Source: Mesorhizobium sp. ES1-4 (GTDB lineage: Bacteria > Pseudomonadota > Alphaproteobacteria > Rhizobiales > Rhizobiaceae). From it: DNA of 64,000 bases. This document shows, in pieces, positions 53,853 through 63,927 of this stretch; positions within the stretch are counted from its first letter, which is position 1, and every line of letters begins with the position of its first letter. The notes under the pieces were generated by a model. That model did not search any database, was not told where the DNA came from, and worked only from the letters and a program-made list of their open reading frames with translations. Both the position numbers and the translations under genes were made by a program. Where the stretch lies: positions 179,416-243,415 of the forward strand of contig NZ_JAIUGV010000010.1 in NCBI RefSeq assembly GCF_020164745.1, written 5' to 3'.

Positions 53853-54875
53853 ATGATGATGAAGGACGGCGAGGTTTTCGGCACGACACAGGCAGGCGAA
53901 CCGATCCGCCGCTTTACCATCAGGGGCGGCGGCCTCACCGCCACTATCATCGGGCTTGGCGCCATCGTCCAGGACCTGCGCCTGACCGGGCACGACGCGC
54001 CGCTGGTCCTCGGCTACAACAATCTGGAAGCCTATGAGAACGACACCGGTTTCTTCGGGGCGGTGGTTGGGCGCTACGCCAACCGCATCGGTGGTGGCCG
54101 TTTCACCATTGGCGGCAACCGCTACCAGACCGAACGCAACTTCCTCGACAAGCATACGCTGCATGGCGGCTCGCAAGGTTACTCCCACCGGCCATGGTCG
54201 GTTTCGCTGCATGGCAGGGATTTCGTCACGCTGACACTGCATGATCCCGACGGCGCGATGGGCTTTCCCGGAGCGCTCGACGTTACCTGCACCTATCGAT
54301 TGAAAATTCCCGGCGCGCTCAGCGTCGAACTGACGGCGACCTGCGAGGAGCCGACGCTGTGTAATCTCACCCAGCATTCCTATTTCAACCTCGATGACGG
54401 CGGCACGGGCGACATTCTCGACCACAGGATGATGCTGAACGCCGGCGCCTATCTGCCGGTCGACGGCGACATGATCCCGACCGGCGTGGTCAAGCCGGTC
54501 GATGGCACGCCTTTCGATTTTCGCCAGGCGCGGCCGCTGCGGATGGAGACCGAAGGCGAGCAACTTCCCTACGACCAGAACTTCTGCCTTGCCCCCGCGC
54601 GCGGGTCGCTCCGGCAAGCATCATGGACGCAAGGGGCGAATTCCGGCATCGAGATGGAAGTCTGGACCACGGAGCCCGGTGTCCAGCTCTATACCGGGCA
54701 ATATGTGACGCCGCGCACCGGCCTGGAAGGACGGAATTACAAGGCCTTCAGCGGCTTCTGCCTGGAACCGCAGATATGGCCTGACGCGCCCAACCGGCCC
54801 TATTTCCCGCAGGCCACGCTATGGCCTGGCGCGATCTACCATCACGTAACCGAATACCGGTTCCGGCAGGGTTAG
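53853..54875 (+). CDS. Aldose 1-epimerase (mutarotase)
   Basis: This 340-residue GalM family enzyme has GRYANRIGGGRF near residue 80 and the catalytic HGGSQGYSHRPW His near 105. NLTQHSYFNL has the second His near 180, and the catalytic Glu is in GFCLEPQ near 305. The ATG at 53853 is preferred over an upstream TTG at 53829 because the latter lacks a Shine-Dalgarno. It converges on a PfkB sugar kinase gene with a 5-base gap between stops, so co-function in sugar acid use is only a guess. Confidence 0.92.
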   Translation: MMMKDGEVFGTTQAGEPIRRFTIRGGGLTATIIGLGAIVQDLRLTGHDAPLVLGYNNLEAYENDTGFFGAVVGRYANRIGGGRFTIGGNRYQTERNFLDKHTLHGGSQGYSHRPWSVSLHGRDFVTLTLHDPDGAMGFPGALDVTCTYRLKIPGALSVELTATCEEPTLCNLTQHSYFNLDDGGTGDILDHRMMLNAGAYLPVDGDMIPTGVVKPVDGTPFDFRQARPLRMETEGEQLPYDQNFCLAPARGSLRQASWTQGANSGIEMEVWTTEPGVQLYTGQYVTPRTGLEGRNYKAFSGFCLEPQIWPDAPNRPYFPQATLWPGAIYHHVTEYRFRQG

Positions 54876-54880
54876 CTTTT

Positions 54881-55804
54881 TCAGGACTTGCCGAACGCTG
54901 CTTTTAGCGTTTCGAACGGCGCCAGGGCGCCGCGAACCTGCACCACGGCGGCGGCGACACTATGGGCCCGGCTTGCCGCTTCCCGCGGGCCATGGCCGGC
55001 AAGCCGTGCGGCGAGATAGGCGCCGTTGAAGGAATCCCCGGCGCCTGTGGTGTCGACGGGTGCCGCGACATGGATTGCCGGTACCTCGTGCAATGTTTCG
55101 TTTTCGGCAATCAGCGCCGCTGCCTCGCCATTCTTGACGATCACCTCCCTGACTATATGCCCGAGGCGATCAGCGGTCGCTTGCGGTGTGTCATCGCCGA
55201 ACAGCATCTGCTCGTCCGGGAAGGTTGGCAGCGCGATGTCGGTGACGGCAAGCGCCTCGACGATCGCGGCTTGCGCGTCCTCGCGGTTGCGCCACAGCCG
55301 TGGCCGGTAGTTGGGATCAAAGGCAATCAGCGAGCCGGCGGCGCGGGCCTTGGCGACAGCCGTCAGCAACGTGGCCCGTGCGGCATGGTCCAGAATTGCC
55401 AAAGTGATTCCGGAAAGGTACACAAGCGCCTGATTTTCAAGGTTTTTGGACAGGGCTGTTGGGTCCGAGGCAAGCTGCCTGGCGGCGGCGTCGCCACGCC
55501 AGTAGGTGAAGGAGCGCTCGGCGCCAGTCAGCGTGATGGCATAGAGACCGGGGCGCGCGCCCGGTATCACCGGACTGAAGCCGATGCCAATGCCGTTTTC
55601 GGCGAAGAAAGCGATTTGGCCTTGCGAGAAAGGGTCGTCACCGAAAGCCGAGACATAAGTTGCGGGCCGGTCGCTGCTCAGCGCATGCAGCGCCCACAGC
55701 GTGTTGAACGTGTCGCCGGCAAAGCCCATGCGCCAGTTCGGGCCGGTCTGGCCCGACAGTTCGAGCATGCATTCGCCGATCGAGGCGACGCCGTTTCCCA
55801 TCAT
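54881..55804 (-). CDS. PfkB family sugar kinase (2-keto-3-deoxygluconate kinase-like)
   Basis: This 307-residue ribokinase-fold enzyme has the DTTGAGDSFNGAYLAARL signature with catalytic Asp near residue 255. The N-terminal SIGECMLELSG and FGDDPFSQGQI are typical of KdgK, which phosphorylates 2-keto-3-deoxygluconate. ATG 55804 follows GGAGG at 8 bases. The substrate assignment is by resemblance only. Confidence 0.85.
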   Translation of the reverse strand: MMGNGVASIGECMLELSGQTGPNWRMGFAGDTFNTLWALHALSSDRPATYVSAFGDDPFSQGQIAFFAENGIGIGFSPVIPGARPGLYAITLTGAERSFTYWRGDAAARQLASDPTALSKNLENQALVYLSGITLAILDHAARATLLTAVAKARAAGSLIAFDPNYRPRLWRNREDAQAAIVEALAVTDIALPTFPDEQMLFGDDTPQATADRLGHIVREVIVKNGEAAALIAENETLHEVPAIHVAAPVDTTGAGDSFNGAYLAARLAGHGPREAASRAHSVAAAVVQVRGALAPFETLKAAFGKS

Positions 55805-55952
55805 CTGCAATCCTCCGTGATTTGGGTGCTGTAGCTTTTTGGCGGACGCAGCGCCATGCTTGGCAAGCAGGCATTTTTGCGCCACAGCGTTTTCCACGGG
55901 CCGGCGGGATGCGATCCACCCGCCAGAACGTTGTCGCAGGAGAGGAACCGGT

Positions 55953-56402
55953 TTGGCATCGCTATGGCGTTATCTCCTGGCAGGTCTTGGTCTGGCTGCC
56001 GTGCTGGCCGGCATTCTCGTGGCTGTCTATCTGACCGCGCCGCGTTCGGCACAGCCCGTTGGGCCGGATGTCTCGCGGACGAAGAAAACCGACAACGGAT
56101 TGTATGTAGCGAGCTTCGTGCCGGAACGCGGCGTGGTGCGGCAGGGGGAACTGGAATCCTGGGTGCTGACGCTGAAGACAAAGACGGGAGCTTCGGTGGA
56201 GCGAGCCGCGATCGCCATCTCCGGCGGCATGCCGCAACACAATCATGGTCTGCCGACCAGTCCGCAGGCGACCGACTATCTTGGCGAGGGCCGTTACCGC
56301 ATCGAGGGGCTCAAATTCACGATGAGCGGCTGGTGGCAACTGCGTTTCGCCATTTCGTCCGGCGCGGGCTCTGATACCGTGCTGTTCAACGTGGTGCTGT
56401 GA
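55953..56402 (+). CDS. FixH-family / YtkA-like membrane-anchored protein
   Basis: This 149-residue protein has an N-terminal membrane anchor (residues 5-27, YLLAGLGLAAVLAGILVAVY) and a periplasmic beta-sandwich. The motif GGMPQHNHGLPTSPQ near residue 90 is the metal-binding-like signature of YtkA/FixH domains. It starts at TTG 55953, behind AGGAGAGG. No fixG, fixI or oxidase genes are present. It is coupled to a MauG-like di-heme protein gene 7 bases downstream, so it may act with that enzyme. Confidence 0.8.
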   Translation: MASLWRYLLAGLGLAAVLAGILVAVYLTAPRSAQPVGPDVSRTKKTDNGLYVASFVPERGVVRQGELESWVLTLKTKTGASVERAAIAISGGMPQHNHGLPTSPQATDYLGEGRYRIEGLKFTMSGWWQLRFAISSGAGSDTVLFNVVL

Positions 56403-56409
56403 GCGGCCG

Positions 56410-57609
56410 ATGAGGCGCCTTTTCCGCTTTCTGGCGCTGACGGTGATCGTTCTCCTTGCCGGTTGCGGCAAACCGGATTTTTCCGACGCCGAGAAGAAGA
56501 CCATCGCCTCGCTGTCGTTGAACACGCTACCGCCGTTGAAGCCCGACACCACCAACCGCTTCGCCGATGTGCCGGCCGCCGCGGCCCTCGGCTCGACGCT
56601 GTTCTTTGATGTCGGGTTGAGCCGCGACGGCACGGTGTCCTGCTCGACCTGCCACAAGATCGATCGCCAGTTCCAGGATGACCTGCCGCAGGCGGTGGGT
56701 GTCGGCCGCACCAACCGGCGCACCATGCCATTGGCGGGTGTGGCGCGCGACCCCTGGTTCTTCTGGGACGGGCGCCGCGACAGCCTGTGGGCGCAGGCGC
56801 TGACGCCGCTCGAAAACCCGTTGGAACAGGCGGGCAACCGCACCGCCTATGCGCATTACATGAAGGCGCGCTTCGGCGAACGCTATGAGCGCATCTTCGG
56901 GCCGTTGCCCGATTTTTCCGGCATTCCGTTGAATGCCAGCCCGCTCGGAACCGATACCGAGAAGGCTGCCTGGAACGCGATGAGCGGCGCGCAGCGCGAC
57001 GCCATCAACGGCGTCTATGCCAATATCGGCAAGGCGATCGCCGCTTTCGAACGCTCGATCGAGCCGGGGCCGACGCGATTCGACCGCTTTGCGCTGGACC
57101 TCGCCACAGGCGCCGAGCCGAAAGGCGATGCCGTCTTTTCGCGGGAAGAAATCCTTGGGCTGAAACTGTTCATCGGCAAGGGCAACTGCGTGACCTGCCA
57201 CAACGGCCCGCGCTTCACCGACAACGGATTCCACAACACCGGTGTGCCCCCTGCCGCGGATTTGCCGCCGGATCGCGGACGCGTCGATGCGGTGGCCCAG
57301 GTCGAGGCCGACCCGTTCAACTGCTTCGGCGCCTATCGCGATGGCGAGGCCAGTGCCTGCGGCGAACTGCGCTTCATGGTCAAGGATGCGCCGGAACTGG
57401 TGCGAGCCTACAAGACGCCGTCGCTGCGCGGGGCAGCGGCTCGACCGCCCTACATGCATGCCGGGCAGTTTTCATCGCTCGACGAGGTGGTGGCTCACTA
57501 TGCCAAGGCGGCACCAAGCGTCGAGGGCACGTCTGAAATTCACCCGCTGCGGCTATCCGACCGCGAGCGCGCAGCGCTGGTGGCATTTCTGAAAACGTTG
57601 GCGGAGTAG
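56410..57609 (+). CDS. MauG/cytochrome c peroxidase-like di-heme lipoprotein
   Basis: This 399-residue protein has a lipoprotein signal (VIVLLAGCGK, lipidated Cys near residue 19). There are two CXXCH haem c sites: CSTCH near residue 78 and CVTCH near 260. The FFWDGRRDSLWAQALTPLENP motif is typical of MauG/CcpA enzymes. It may be a peroxidase or a protein-modifying oxidase acting on a partner. The FixH-like protein immediately upstream is the natural candidate (inference). Confidence 0.92.
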   Translation: MRRLFRFLALTVIVLLAGCGKPDFSDAEKKTIASLSLNTLPPLKPDTTNRFADVPAAAALGSTLFFDVGLSRDGTVSCSTCHKIDRQFQDDLPQAVGVGRTNRRTMPLAGVARDPWFFWDGRRDSLWAQALTPLENPLEQAGNRTAYAHYMKARFGERYERIFGPLPDFSGIPLNASPLGTDTEKAAWNAMSGAQRDAINGVYANIGKAIAAFERSIEPGPTRFDRFALDLATGAEPKGDAVFSREEILGLKLFIGKGNCVTCHNGPRFTDNGFHNTGVPPAADLPPDRGRVDAVAQVEADPFNCFGAYRDGEASACGELRFMVKDAPELVRAYKTPSLRGAAARPPYMHAGQFSSLDEVVAHYAKAAPSVEGTSEIHPLRLSDRERAALVAFLKTLAE

Positions 57610-57615
57610 CGCTTT

Positions 57616-57665
57616 CTGTTTGACCATGACCTTGTCCGGAAACCGGCTTCCACTTTTCGGGATCG
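57616..57665. repeat. Interspersed repeat-like sequence
   Basis: A stretch with ttgtccggaaaccggcttcc and ccacttttcggga resembles a short dispersed repeat seen at 3' ends in Mesorhizobium. No second copy of this version is seen in the window. It lies between the convergent peroxidase and Lrp-type genes. Confidence 0.3.
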
Positions 57666-57668
57666 CGG

Positions 57669-58121
57669 TCACCGGTCCTTCACGGTCTCCATCGCCACGA
57701 AGGTCGAGGTCTGGGCAACATGGGGCAGGGCAGAGATGCGCTCGCCGAGTACGCGCCGGTAGGCGGCGATGTCCCTGGTGCGCACCTTCAGGAGATAGTC
57801 GAAACTCGACGCCATCATGTGGCACTGCTCGATCTCCGGCACGCCCTGGACGGATCGGTTGAAAGCATCGAGCGCGGCGGACCGGGTATCCGACAATTTC
57901 ACCTGGACGAAGGCGACATGGCCTTCGCCCATGCGCTCCCGATCGATGATCGCCTGGTAGCCCCTGATGTAGCCGTCCTTCTCCAATCTTTTCACCCGCG
58001 CCTGCACCGGCGTCTTGGAAAGACCGACCCTTGCCGCCAGTTCGGACATGGAAAGCCGGCCGTTGCTTGCCAATGCTGACAGGATGTTTTTATCAATGCG
58101 GTCCAATTGGTCTTCTGTCAT
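57669..58121 (-). CDS. putR: Lrp/AsnC-family regulator, probable proline utilisation activator
   Basis: This 150-residue protein has an N-terminal winged helix-turn-helix (about residues 8-55, LSMSELAARVGLSKTPVQAR) and a C-terminal RAM ligand domain (about 70-145). It diverges from putA with 163 bases between, the arrangement of PutR/PutA in Alphaproteobacteria, where PutR activates putA in response to proline. The ATG at 58121 is the Met that begins the family sequence. Confidence 0.88.
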   Translation of the reverse strand: MTEDQLDRIDKNILSALASNGRLSMSELAARVGLSKTPVQARVKRLEKDGYIRGYQAIIDRERMGEGHVAFVQVKLSDTRSAALDAFNRSVQGVPEIEQCHMMASSFDYLLKVRTRDIAAYRRVLGERISALPHVAQTSTFVAMETVKDR

Positions 58122-58284
58122 GGGAAATGCAGTCCGTTCGTCGAGTGTGGGGGCTGTAAGATAGACACATTGGCCTGCTGTGTCGATTTCTTCAGACCGG
58201 CTGAAATTCCGCACTTGTGCTAGCTTGCGCCATTCGGTCCGGTGACCGCCGGCCCGTTCCCTTATGCTTGCTCATAGGACCGCC

Positions 58285-61200
58285 ATGCCGCTCGACGCCA
58301 TCCGCCAGCAGATCCGCGCCAATTACTTGCCCGACGAAGACGACGCCGTAAGGCGGTTGGCCGAGGCGACCGGGCTTTCGGCCGGAGACCGCAAGGCAAT
58401 CTCGGCTCGCGCGGCCGACCTGGTGCGGGCGGTGCGGGGTTCCACCGATCCCCGGCTGATGGAAGTCTTCCTCTCGGCCTACGGCCTGTCCACCAAGGAA
58501 GGCGTGGCGCTGATGTGCCTGGCCGAGGCGCTGCTGCGCGTGCCCGACACCGAGACGATGGACGATTTGATCGCCGACAAGATCGCGCCGCACGATTGGT
58601 CGGCGCATTCGGGTGGCTCAAGCTCCATCTTCGTCAACGCCTCGACCTGGGCGCTGATGCTCACCGGCCGTGTCCTTGACGAAGGCGAGGGCGGTATCGA
58701 AGGCACGCTGCGCTCGATGGTGCGCCGCCTTGGCGAACCGGTCATCCGCAAGGCGGTGGCCGCCGCCATGCGCGAGATGGGCGAACAATTCGTGCTCGGA
58801 CGCACCATCGCCGAAGCCGTCAAACGCGGCCGGCCGATGATCCAGAAGGGCTATCTCTATTCCTTCGACATGCTGGGCGAGGCTGCGCGCACGGAAGCCG
58901 ACGCCCTGCGCTATCACAAGGCTTATGCCGACGCTATTTCCTCGCTCGATTCCGGCTCCAACGGGCCTGATATCCGCTTCAACCATGGCATCTCCGTCAA
59001 GCTTTCCGCACTGCATCCGCGCTACGAAGTGGCGCAGAAGGAAGACATGCTGCCTGTGATGGCCGAGCGGCTATTGTCGCTGGCCCTTGCGGCCAGACAT
59101 TCGCGGATGGGCCTCAACATCGATGCCGAGGAGGCGGATCGCCTGGATCTGTCGCTTGACGTGATCAAACTCGTGCTGGCGGAGCCGGAACTCGCCGGCT
59201 GGAACGGTTTTGGCGTCGTCGTACAGGCCTATGGCCCGCGCGCGGCTTTCACCATCGACTGGCTCTATGCGCTGGCGAAGAAGTACGATCGCAACATCAT
59301 GGTTCGGCTGGTCAAGGGCGCCTACTGGGACACCGAGATCAAGCGAGCGCAGACGCTTGGACTGTCAGGCTATCCCGTGTTCACACGCAAGGCCAACACC
59401 GACGTCTCCTACATGGCGTGCGCGAAAAAACTGCTCGGCATGACCGACCGGATCTATCCGCAGTTCGCCACCCACAATGCCCACACCGTCGCCGCCATTC
59501 TGTCGATGGCCGATAACCGGGACACCTTCGAATTCCAGCGCCTGCATGGCATGGGCGAGGCCTTGCACGAAACCGTGCGCCGGTCGGAGGGCACGCGCTG
59601 CCGCATCTACGCGCCGGTCGGCGCGCATTCGGACCTGCTTGCCTACCTGGTTCGGCGGCTGCTGGAAAATGGGGCCAATTCCTCCTTCGTGCACCAACTG
59701 ACCGATGAGGACGTCGAGCCGGAGGACATCGCGCGTGATCCGCTGGAAACGGTCGAAAGCCAGGGCCCCGCCGCCAATCCGGCGATTGCCCGGCCTTCCC
59801 AGATTTTTGGTGCGGGCCGCCGCAACTCGAAAGGGTTCGACATCACCGATACGGTGACGCTGGCCGACATCGACAAGGCCAGGGCGGCATTCGCGGGTCC
59901 CGATCGCTGGCACGCGAAGCCGATCACGCGCGCCGCCGGCTATGGCAAGCAGCGCCCGATCGTCAATCCGGCAAAGCCTTCCGAGGTCGTGGGCACGGTT
60001 CACGAGGCCGCCGCCAAGCAAGTCGCGACCGCCGTACGGATTGCCGTGGAGGCGCAGCCGGCCTGGGCAAAACGGCCGGTCGCCGAGCGTGCCGGTGTCC
60101 TCAACCGCGCGGCCGACCTCTACGAGGCCAACGCGGTCGAATTCTTTGCGCTCGCAACTCGCGAGGCCGGCAAGTCGCTGGCCGACGGCGTCGCCGAAGT
60201 GCGAGAAGCGGTCGACTTCCTGCGCTATTACGCCACCGAGGCGGCCAATGCCGAGGCAGGCACGCAGGCGCGCGGCGCCATCGTCTGCATTTCGCCTTGG
60301 AATTTCCCGCTCGCCATTTTCACCGGCCAGATCGCGGCAGCACTCGTCACCGGCAATTCGGTGATCGCGAAGCCTGCCGAGCAGACACCGCTGATCGCCT
60401 TCCGCGCCGTCGAGATGCTGCGCGAGGCGGGCGTGCCGGAAGACGTCATCCAGCTGCTGCCCGGCGACGGCCCATCGGTCGGTGGCCCGCTGACAGCGGA
60501 TCCGCGCATTGCCGGTGTCTGCTTCACCGGCTCGACCGAGGTCGCCAAGCTGATCGAAAGGCAACTGGCCGAGACCGCCGCGCCCGATGCCATGCTGATC
60601 GCCGAGACCGGCGGCTTGAATGCCATGATCGTCGATTCCACCGCGCTGCCCGAACAGGCGGTGCGCGATATCCTGGCCTCGGCCTTCCAGAGTGCCGGCC
60701 AGCGCTGCTCGGCGCTGCGCGTGCTCTATGTGCAGAAGGATGTCGAGAAGAAGATGCTGGAGATGCTGAAGGGCGCGATGGAGGCGCTAAACGTCGGCGA
60801 TCCTTGGCTGATCTCCACCGATGTCGGGCCGGTCATCGATGACGAGGCGCAGGCTTCGATCCGCGACTATTGCACCAAGAAGGGCCTCCAAGGCAGGCTG
60901 ATCGCCAAGCTGGAAGCCCCCAAGGACGGGCGTTTCGTGGCGCCGCATGTCTTCCGGGTCAAGGGTATAGAGGAGATGGAACACGAAGTGTTCGGACCGG
61001 TGCTACATGTCGCAACCTTCGATGCCGACCAGATCGACGCCGTCATCGCCGCCATCAACCGCAAGGGCTATGGACTGACCTTCGGCTTGCACACCCGCAT
61101 CGAGGGCCGCGTCCAGCATTTCGTCGACGGCATCCATGCCGGCAACATCTACGTCAATCGCAACCAGATCGGCGCCGTTGTCGGATCGCAGCCGTTCGGT

Positions 61201-61893
61201 GGCGAGGGGCTGTCCGGCACCGGGCCAAAGGCCGGCGGTCCGCACTATGTCAGGCGCTTCCGCAAAGGGCCTGAAGCGGGCACGGAAGTTGGCGCGGGCC
61301 ACAAGGTGACGGCGACCGAGCTTGCCGACAACCTCCCTGATCCAACGCTTGGCGGCTGGTCGACCCGACCGGACCGCATCGCCATCCTGCGCAAGCATCT
61401 GCGCGGCAAGGGCGCGGCGGCGATCGCTGCCGCCGCCAGCATCGACTTCGGCCAGGTCGATCTCCCCGGGCCGACCGGCGAGGCCAACACGCTGTCGCTA
61501 TCGCCGCGCGGCCGGGTGCTGTGCCTGGGGCCGGACGCCGACACGCTGCTTGCGCAGACCATCCAGGCGCTCGCCGCCGGCAATGCGGTGCTGGCCGTGG
61601 CGCCGGGAGCGCCGGCTGCCCTCTCCGCATTGACCGGGAAAGGCCTGCCGCTAGCGGCCATCGATGGCCGCCCGGATCCGGTCGAGGCGCGTTCGCTGCG
61701 TGTCGACGTCGTTGCTTTTTCATGCACGCCCGAGGCGTCGCGCATCGTGCGCAAGGTCATTGCCGAGCGCAGCGGGCCGATCGTGCCGCTGGTCAGCGAG
61801 GTGCTTTATCCAGCGGCCTATGCGCATGAGCGAGCCGTCTGCGTCGACACCACGGCGGCGGGAGGCAATGCCAGCTTGCTGGCCGGAGCCTGA
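58285..61893 (+). CDS. putA: Bifunctional proline dehydrogenase / P5C dehydrogenase
   Basis: This 1202-residue PutA oxidises proline to glutamate. The FAD-dependent proline dehydrogenase barrel is at about residues 150-440. The aldehyde dehydrogenase domain is at about 550-985, with PWNFPLAIFTG, Glu in AETGGLNAM near 773 and the catalytic Cys in SAGQRCSAL near 806. A C-terminal region of about 190 residues resembles an inactive aldehyde dehydrogenase-like fold. There is no N-terminal ribbon-helix-helix, so unlike E. coli PutA it should not bind DNA; the divergent Lrp-type gene is the regulator. The ATG at 58285 follows aggacc. Confidence 0.95.
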   Translation: MPLDAIRQQIRANYLPDEDDAVRRLAEATGLSAGDRKAISARAADLVRAVRGSTDPRLMEVFLSAYGLSTKEGVALMCLAEALLRVPDTETMDDLIADKIAPHDWSAHSGGSSSIFVNASTWALMLTGRVLDEGEGGIEGTLRSMVRRLGEPVIRKAVAAAMREMGEQFVLGRTIAEAVKRGRPMIQKGYLYSFDMLGEAARTEADALRYHKAYADAISSLDSGSNGPDIRFNHGISVKLSALHPRYEVAQKEDMLPVMAERLLSLALAARHSRMGLNIDAEEADRLDLSLDVIKLVLAEPELAGWNGFGVVVQAYGPRAAFTIDWLYALAKKYDRNIMVRLVKGAYWDTEIKRAQTLGLSGYPVFTRKANTDVSYMACAKKLLGMTDRIYPQFATHNAHTVAAILSMADNRDTFEFQRLHGMGEALHETVRRSEGTRCRIYAPVGAHSDLLAYLVRRLLENGANSSFVHQLTDEDVEPEDIARDPLETVESQGPAANPAIARPSQIFGAGRRNSKGFDITDTVTLADIDKARAAFAGPDRWHAKPITRAAGYGKQRPIVNPAKPSEVVGTVHEAAAKQVATAVRIAVEAQPAWAKRPVAERAGVLNRAADLYEANAVEFFALATREAGKSLADGVAEVREAVDFLRYYATEAANAEAGTQARGAIVCISPWNFPLAIFTGQIAAALVTGNSVIAKPAEQTPLIAFRAVEMLREAGVPEDVIQLLPGDGPSVGGPLTADPRIAGVCFTGSTEVAKLIERQLAETAAPDAMLIAETGGLNAMIVDSTALPEQAVRDILASAFQSAGQRCSALRVLYVQKDVEKKMLEMLKGAMEALNVGDPWLISTDVGPVIDDEAQASIRDYCTKKGLQGRLIAKLEAPKDGRFVAPHVFRVKGIEEMEHEVFGPVLHVATFDADQIDAVIAAINRKGYGLTFGLHTRIEGRVQHFVDGIHAGNIYVNRNQIGAVVGSQPFGGEGLSGTGPKAGGPHYVRRFRKGPEAGTEVGAGHKVTATELADNLPDPTLGGWSTRPDRIAILRKHLRGKGAAAIAAAASIDFGQVDLPGPTGEANTLSLSPRGRVLCLGPDADTLLAQTIQALAAGNAVLAVAPGAPAALSALTGKGLPLAAIDGRPDPVEARSLRVDVVAFSCTPEASRIVRKVIAERSGPIVPLVSEVLYPAAYAHERAVCVDTTAAGGNASLLAGA

Positions 61894-61982
61894 GCATCGC
61901 AAATCTTTGCGTTTGCATGTGTGCAAACGGAACGTGTGGGGGTAAACACGGCGGCAACTCGACTTGGGGGGCGAGCCGCCAT

Positions 61983-63041
61983 ATGCAACCTATTTCCGCG
62001 CCGTTTGAGCTGCCGCATGTCGGCGTCGTCATCACCTGCTACAATTATCGCGCGTATGTGGAAGATGCGATCCGCTCGGTCCTGGGGCAAACCTATCGCA
62101 ACTGGACCTGTGTCATCATCGACGACGCTTCGACGGACGGCTCCGCCGAACATGTCCGCCAACTTCTCGAGACGATAGGCGATCCGCGTCTAAGTGTCCG
62201 GGTTCGGCCACAAAACGGTGGCCAGCTGGCATCGTTCCGCGATGGCTTTGCCGCGGGCAATGAGCCGTTCGTGGCATTCCTCGACGCTGACGATGTCTGG
62301 CTGCCGAATTTTCTCGCCGCGCATTTGTCGGCGCATCTGAACACGATGCGCTCGGCGTCGCTGTCCAGTTCCGATCTTCTTCTGGTCGACGCAAACCGCG
62401 CCGTGCTTGCCGGTACCTATGCAGGGTTCGGCAAACCACGTTCCGGGCACCAGCATGGCGTTATCGTGCCGTCCGGCGGTCTGGTCGGCGAGATGGCGGC
62501 CGATGTCGCAGGTCCATCAACATATCCGGTTACCTATTTCGGGCCTGAAGCCTATGGCTGGATGTGGGCTCCGACATCGTCCATGGTGTTCCGGCGCGGC
62601 GCTTTGGAACCTGTGCTGGCTTTCCCATTCCGGTCCTTCTCCACGAGCACCGACTATCTGGCGGCGACCTGTGCACATATGGCGGCCGGCAGCCTGCTCC
62701 TGTCGGAATGTCTGGGTCTCTATCGCCTGCACGGGGCCAACATCTCCACTAACGGTCCATATGCGGGTGGCTATATTCAGCAGACGCCGACGCATGCCGC
62801 CAGGCAGATCAACTTGGGCGCCGATGTTCTCGACTATGTTCTGGCCAATGCCGGACGACTTGACTCGATCAACGGCAGGGGTTTCGTCTCGGCGATCCTC
62901 GCGCACCACATCAGGCGGTTTGGCCCGCTGATCCACGATCCACGCATCGCGCCTTTTCTTGACCGCAGGAATCTGTGGCGGCAGCAGCGCAAGCGTATCT
63001 CCCGAGGGCTGCGGCGTTTGCTTGGCGGAGCCGCGGATTGA
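61983..63041 (+). CDS. Family 2 glycosyltransferase
   Basis: This 352-residue protein has a GT-A N-terminal domain: VVITCYNYRAYVEDAIRSVL near residue 15, IIDDASTDGS near 46, and the metal-binding DxD as FLDADDVW near 100. The rest is a variable C-terminal region with no membrane segments. The gene stands alone, with no polysaccharide cluster in view. The sugar and acceptor are unknown. Confidence 0.88.
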   Translation: MQPISAPFELPHVGVVITCYNYRAYVEDAIRSVLGQTYRNWTCVIIDDASTDGSAEHVRQLLETIGDPRLSVRVRPQNGGQLASFRDGFAAGNEPFVAFLDADDVWLPNFLAAHLSAHLNTMRSASLSSSDLLLVDANRAVLAGTYAGFGKPRSGHQHGVIVPSGGLVGEMAADVAGPSTYPVTYFGPEAYGWMWAPTSSMVFRRGALEPVLAFPFRSFSTSTDYLAATCAHMAAGSLLLSECLGLYRLHGANISTNGPYAGGYIQQTPTHAARQINLGADVLDYVLANAGRLDSINGRGFVSAILAHHIRRFGPLIHDPRIAPFLDRRNLWRQQRKRISRGLRRLLGGAAD

Positions 63042-63086
63042 GGAGAGGTCGGGCCTGATCCGGCAGATTCTTGACGTCGAGCACGG

Positions 63087-63924
63087 TCAGCCTCCAAATC
63101 GCATGGTTGCCGCCAGCTTCAGCGTGATGCCGGGTTCATAGATAGCGACGGTCGTGCTGCCATTCAGCGGGTTGGCGTATTTGACGTCGAACAGATTGTC
63201 CGCGCGGAAATCGACCTTCAGATTGTCGGTCGCCTGATAGCTGGCGAAGGCGTTGACCAGCGTGTAGTCGGCTGCCACCGCATTGCCCTTCGGCTTGCCG
63301 TTGTACTGCACTTCGCCCCCGACGGTCAGCTTGTCCTCGAGGAAACGCAGGCCGAGCTGGGCGGTGACCTGAGAGGAAGGAATTGTGGCAAGGTCGGCCT
63401 CCACGCCCTTGTAGGAAACGGTGTGGCCGTTTGTAATCGAAGCCGAGAAGCCGGCATAGCCCCACCCCGCGTCGTAGACGCCTTCCAGTTCGAAGCCGTC
63501 GATCTTGGCCTCTGCGAAATTTTGATACTGGAAGCAGATCGGGATGCCGGGGCCGAAAGGGCAGCCGCTGCCTGGAGCGAACGGTGACAGGGTCACACCT
63601 TCGATATAGTCGTCGACATCATTGTTGAAATAGGCTGCCTTCAGGCGCAAGGCGTCGCCCGGCTCGAAGATATCGTTCTGCTTGTAGTTGACGCCGAACT
63701 CGGTCGTCTTGCCGGTTTCAGGCCGCAGATTTGGATTGGGCAGGAACGGGAAGCTGACGCCAGCCGGATGATTTCCGCTGATCAGCGTTTCCGTGATCGA
63801 CGGCGAGCGGTAGCCTTCCGCGTAGGTGCCGTAGAATTGCAGGCCTGCAAGCCCGGCGGATTCGAACGGCGAGACACCGACAGTGACGCGCGGCGACAGC
63901 CTGTCGCCGGAAATATCGTGCCTG
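63087..63924 (-). pseudogene. TonB-dependent receptor, C-terminal part, interrupted
   Basis: The frame reads from about 63964 to the stop at 63087 and covers only the end of the outer-membrane beta-barrel: FYGTYAEGYRSPSITE, NPNLRPETGKTTEFGVNY, and the C-terminal KLAATMRFGG. The style fits haem/transferrin-type receptors. The frame hits a stop (TAA) upstream, near 63965, where the DNA belongs to a transposase. At least the plug and most of the barrel are missing, so it is a broken gene unless the 5' part lies on the far side of an inserted element. Confidence 0.75.
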
Positions 63925-63927
63925 TCA

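Noticed and set aside
52221..54617. 798-codon open frame on the minus strand
   Set aside because: It lies opposite the gabD-type and aldose epimerase genes, has no family features and is a by-product of high GC.
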